This document shows, one piece after another, positions 61,122-64,000 of a DNA stretch of 64,000 nucleotides. Position 1 is the stretch's first letter; each line of letters opens with the position of its first letter. The stretch comes from Enterocola sp045611845 (lineage in GTDB: Bacteria > Bacteroidota > Bacteroidia > Bacteroidales > Paludibacteraceae), in contig JAZKXZ010000015.1 of the NCBI GenBank assembly GCA_045611845.1, forward strand, positions 17,725-81,724, given 5' to 3'. The notes under the pieces were generated by a model that made no database searches, was not told the DNA's origin, and saw only the letters and a list, made by a program, of their open reading frames with translations. The translations under genes were made by a program, and so were the position numbers.

Positions 61122-63821
61122 ATGAAAATTACATTTAAAATCAATTACCGCACAAGTTGGGGACAAAACTTGTTTGTGGTAGGCTCTGCAGAGGAACTTG
61201 GCTCAAACATAAATGCTAAGGCCCTACCAATGAAGTATGAAGAAGATGGCAATTGGTCATTGGAAGTAGAAGTAAATTCTACAAAGAAATTCACTTACAA
61301 CTATATTATCTTAAATGATAATAAAACATACACTAGTGAATACTTCACAGACAGAGCATTTTCTGCAGTAGCAGGTAAAGAAAATTACATTTTACACGAC
61401 ACTTGGAGAAGCAACGGAGAAGACAAAACATTCTACTCTTCTGCATTTACCGAAGGTTTAATACTTAGAACTTCAAAAGGTAAAAAACAAGCTGCTGTGA
61501 AAGCTGATAAAGTTATTCAATTTAGCATTGGCGCTCCTCGTGTAGAAGACGGACTTAGCATTGCTGTAATTGGTAGTTGCGACGCACTAGGTAACTGGGA
61601 CACAACAAACGCATTAGTACTTTCTGATGCAGAATTCCCACTATGGAAAGGTGCTGTGGCACTTAGAGGCAACGAAGGCGTAATAGAGTATAAATATGTT
61701 TTATACAATGCTAAAACCAAAACAGCTGTTTCTTGGGAATATGGCGACAATCGTACATTAAACTTACTTGATGTAGAAGAAAGCACTATTTACCAAAAAA
61801 ACGACGAAGTTTTCCGTTATAGCATACCTTCATTTAAATGTGCTGGTGTTTCTATTCCTGTATTCTCAATTCGTACACACAATAGCTTCGGTGTAGGTGA
61901 ATTTTCAGACCTTAAACTAATGTCAGATTGGGCAAAACTTACAGGTCAAAGAGTAATTCAAACACTTCCTATCACAGATACCACTCGTTTCAGAACAAAT
62001 GCCGACTCATATCCATATAGCAGCATTACTGTGATGGCGCTACACCCTATTTACATTAATATCTTCGAGCTTGGTATTTTAAAAGACGAAGCAAAAATGC
62101 AAGAATTCTACAACCTACAAAAAGAATTCAATGCATCTCCAACTGTAAAATATCAAGAAGTAACAGCTGCAAAATGGGAATACTTCAACCTTATCTACAA
62201 ACAAGAAGGTGCTAAAGTATTAGCTTCTGCTGGATACAAAAAATTCTTATCAGAAAACAAAGAATGGTTATATCCATACGCAGCATTCTGCTACTTAAGA
62301 GACAAATATAACAACTGCAACTTCCGCACATGGGAAGAATACAGTGTTTACAACAAAACTAAAGTAGGCAAACTATTTACCGATGCAAAAACAAAAGAAG
62401 ATGTAAATCTTCACCTATATCTACAATACAATGCTCACCTACAACTTCTAGCAGCTACACAATATGCAAACCAAAACAATGTTGTTGTGAAAGGCGATAT
62501 TCCAATTGGTATTAGCCCAGAAAGTGTGGAAGCATGGATGGAACCAGAATTATTCAACCTTGATAGCCAAGCAGGTGCTCCACCAGATCCATTCTCAAAA
62601 ACAGGTCAAAACTGGGGATTCCCTACATACAACTGGGAAGAAATGGAACGCGACGGTTACCTATGGTGGAAAAAACGTTTCCAAAAAATGGCAACATACT
62701 TCCAAGTTTATCGTATCGACCACGTGCTTGGTTTCTTTAGAATTTGGCGTATGAACGGCGGCGACGTTCAAGGTCTTCTTGGTTACTTCGACCCTGCCCT
62801 TCCATTTACAGAAGATGAAATCAAAGGCTTTGGCAGTTGGTTCGACTACAACCGTATGGTAAACCCATATATCCGTGAGCACATGCTTTACGAAAAATTT
62901 GGCGATAAAACTCCAGAAGTAATGAGCAGATACCTAGAACTAGTTACTGCTGGCTCATATCGTTTCAAAGAAGAATTTAAAACACAACGCCAATTAGAAA
63001 GCTATGCTAAAAACAACCCTAGCATACTAGAACTAAATGGCGCACTATACAACGAGCTTCTAAGCCTATATTGCGAAGTATTATTTATCGAAGACCAAAA
63101 ACAAAAAGGTAAATTCCACCCACGTATTGCGTTCCAAGATACATATTCTTATCGCGAACTAGATTGGCAAGCTAAAGACGCTCTAAACAGACTTTACAAC
63201 CACTTCTTCTACGAACGTCACAACCAATTCTGGGCAGAACAAGCAATGAAGAAACTTCCTGCTCTACTTCGCGCTACAGACATGCTTGTATGTGCAGAAG
63301 ACCTAGGTATGATTCCAGCTTGTGTGCCAGACGTGATGAAAAATCTTTACATGCTAAGTCTTGAAATCGACCGCATGCCAAAAGATCCAACACAAGAGTT
63401 TGTTTATATGGATGGTGTTCCTTATCTATCTGTTTGCACCACTTCTACACACGATATGTCTCCTATCCGTGGATGGTGGAAAGAAGATATGGGCTTAACC
63501 CAACGCTACTACAACCACGTACTTGGCGAATGGGGCGGCGCTCCAGAAGACTGCGAACCATGGATTTGCGAAAAAATTCTTAACCGTCACTTATACTCTC
63601 CTGCTATGCTAGTAATCCTTCCATTCCAAGATTGGATTTCTATCGACGGCGAAAACAGAAGAGCAAACTGCGACGAAGAACGTATCAATATTCCTGCAGA
63701 CCCTCACCACTTCTGGTGCTACAGAATGCACAAAAATGTTGAAGAGCTACTTGGTCTAACAGAGCTAAACGAAAAAATGCTTCAAATGACCATCAACTCT
63801 GGCCGTTCTGTAAAAATGTAA
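61122..63821 (+). CDS. malQ: 4-alpha-glucanotransferase with two N-terminal CBM20 domains (DPE2-like)
   Basis: 899 residues. Transfers alpha-1,4-glucan segments between maltooligosaccharides. Two starch-binding CBM20 modules (about 1-115 and 135-225: LFVVGSAEELG; VIGSCDALGNWDT), then GH77: VKGDIPIGISPESVEAW near 457, FQVYRIDHVLGFFRIWR near 527 (nucleophile Asp), CAEDLGMIP (acid Glu) and TTSTHDMSPIRGW (Asp). This plant DPE2-like layout is common in Bacteroidales. A short 5' leader; the insertion sequence follows 39 bp later. Confidence 0.95.
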   Translation: MKITFKINYRTSWGQNLFVVGSAEELGSNINAKALPMKYEEDGNWSLEVEVNSTKKFTYNYIILNDNKTYTSEYFTDRAFSAVAGKENYILHDTWRSNGEDKTFYSSAFTEGLILRTSKGKKQAAVKADKVIQFSIGAPRVEDGLSIAVIGSCDALGNWDTTNALVLSDAEFPLWKGAVALRGNEGVIEYKYVLYNAKTKTAVSWEYGDNRTLNLLDVEESTIYQKNDEVFRYSIPSFKCAGVSIPVFSIRTHNSFGVGEFSDLKLMSDWAKLTGQRVIQTLPITDTTRFRTNADSYPYSSITVMALHPIYINIFELGILKDEAKMQEFYNLQKEFNASPTVKYQEVTAAKWEYFNLIYKQEGAKVLASAGYKKFLSENKEWLYPYAAFCYLRDKYNNCNFRTWEEYSVYNKTKVGKLFTDAKTKEDVNLHLYLQYNAHLQLLAATQYANQNNVVVKGDIPIGISPESVEAWMEPELFNLDSQAGAPPDPFSKTGQNWGFPTYNWEEMERDGYLWWKKRFQKMATYFQVYRIDHVLGFFRIWRMNGGDVQGLLGYFDPALPFTEDEIKGFGSWFDYNRMVNPYIREHMLYEKFGDKTPEVMSRYLELVTAGSYRFKEEFKTQRQLESYAKNNPSILELNGALYNELLSLYCEVLFIEDQKQKGKFHPRIAFQDTYSYRELDWQAKDALNRLYNHFFYERHNQFWAEQAMKKLPALLRATDMLVCAEDLGMIPACVPDVMKNLYMLSLEIDRMPKDPTQEFVYMDGVPYLSVCTTSTHDMSPIRGWWKEDMGLTQRYYNHVLGEWGGAPEDCEPWICEKILNRHLYSPAMLVILPFQDWISIDGENRRANCDEERINIPADPHHFWCYRMHKNVEELLGLTELNEKMLQMTINSGRSVKM

Positions 63822-63859
63822 TTCCCAAATTACTAGATATGAAAAATCCTCTCACTATG

Positions 63860-64000
63860 TGATATGAACCCCGAAAGTTAGACAAAAAACTTTCGGGGTT
63901 TTATGTCAAAAAAGCGCAAGAAACATGGATATGCAGAACGATTGAAATATATGCATATGTTAGAAGATGGATATTCTATTAAATACATAGGTACACACTA
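63860..64000 (+). mobile_element. Left end of an IS3-family insertion sequence
   Basis: From TGATATGAACCCC (terminal TG) a hairpin CCCCGAAAGTT / AACTTTCGGGG follows, then a transposase ORF runs off the window. Layout is that of IS3/IS150-type elements. The right end and target duplication are outside the window. Confidence 0.75.
63903..64000 (+). CDS. IS3-type transposase orfA, N-terminal fragment
   Basis: ATG at 63903 (MSKKRKKHGYAERLKYMHML then DGYSIKYIGTHY), the beginning of a helix-turn-helix transposase subunit A, truncated by the window end. Basic N-terminus and HTH layout fit; family subgroup not decidable. Confidence 0.75.
   Translation, partial: MSKKRKKHGYAERLKYMHMLEDGYSIKYIGTH

Overview
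The window is chromosomal DNA of an AT-rich member of the Bacteroidales (phylum Bacteroidota), probably gut- or host-associated. Three things support this. Promoters repeatedly show the phylum's sigma signature (-33 TTG, then about 19-20 bp, then -7 TAnnTTTG). The gene content is typical: gyrA followed by a TPR gene, a DUF3078-like outer-membrane protein, a DUF4301-like protein, bactofilin plus phosphodiesterase, GldD, a CHU_C-type sorting domain, bacterial group II GGGP synthase, and a CBM20-MalQ fusion. Shine-Dalgarno sites are rarely evident. Nothing in the sequence fixes the genus.

Layout. 0-18 kb is housekeeping: the 3' part of a B12-dependent ribonucleotide reductase, an ABC-F ATPase, an AddB-like nuclease, gyrA-TPR, clpC, dapA, ligA and trmD. 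18.4-24 kb is an accessory strip. It holds a HigBA-type toxin-antitoxin pair whose toxin carries a one-base frameshift, an alpha/beta hydrolase abutting the 3' stub of a second copy of a neighbouring HTH gene, a nucleotidyltransferase, a DUF2442-HTH gene, a truncated STAS-like ORF, small secreted proteins and two candidate structured RNAs. 24-31 kb has membrane and lipid genes, pyrK-pyrD, a DUF3078-like protein and an XRE regulator facing a 600-bp operator-rich gap. 31.8-43.3 kb has mazG, tRNA-Lys, mntP, tkt, the SRP RNA, bactofilin plus phosphodiesterase, a T9SS-type secreted protein, aspS, and a queD-queE-folE-gldD-phosphopantetheinyl transferase run ending at tRNA-Asp. 43.3-44.1 kb is a scar region with a truncated permease. 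44.6-63.8 kb has lepA, a Na+/H+ antiporter, purB, an MsbA-like ABC exporter, GGGP synthase, glgB, a DUF4301-like protein, a CtpA protease, YgiQ and malQ. The window ends inside an IS3-type insertion sequence.

The most unusual content is not in genes. Family A consists of long nested palindromes of about 125 bp lying against or over the stop codons of three minus-strand genes. Its copies differ by compensatory changes, and the outer arms match each host gene's own 3' end. Family B is a roughly 120-bp palindromic module bordered by TTAGGAG heptamers, present in opposite orientations at 30.5 and 40.1 kb, also with compensatory arm differences. Separate TTAGGAG arrays start exactly at the stop codons of clpC, trmD, mazG and queD. 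A full-length phosphodiesterase gene also has no AUG/GUG/UUG start; its N-terminus begins at an AUA overlapping the bactofilin stop codon.

Functional links: queD, queE and folE supply early steps of preQ0/queuosine synthesis; pyrK and pyrD form the NAD-linked dihydroorotate dehydrogenase; glgB and malQ act in glycogen/maltodextrin metabolism; GldD and the CHU_C protein point to a type IX secretion system elsewhere in the genome.
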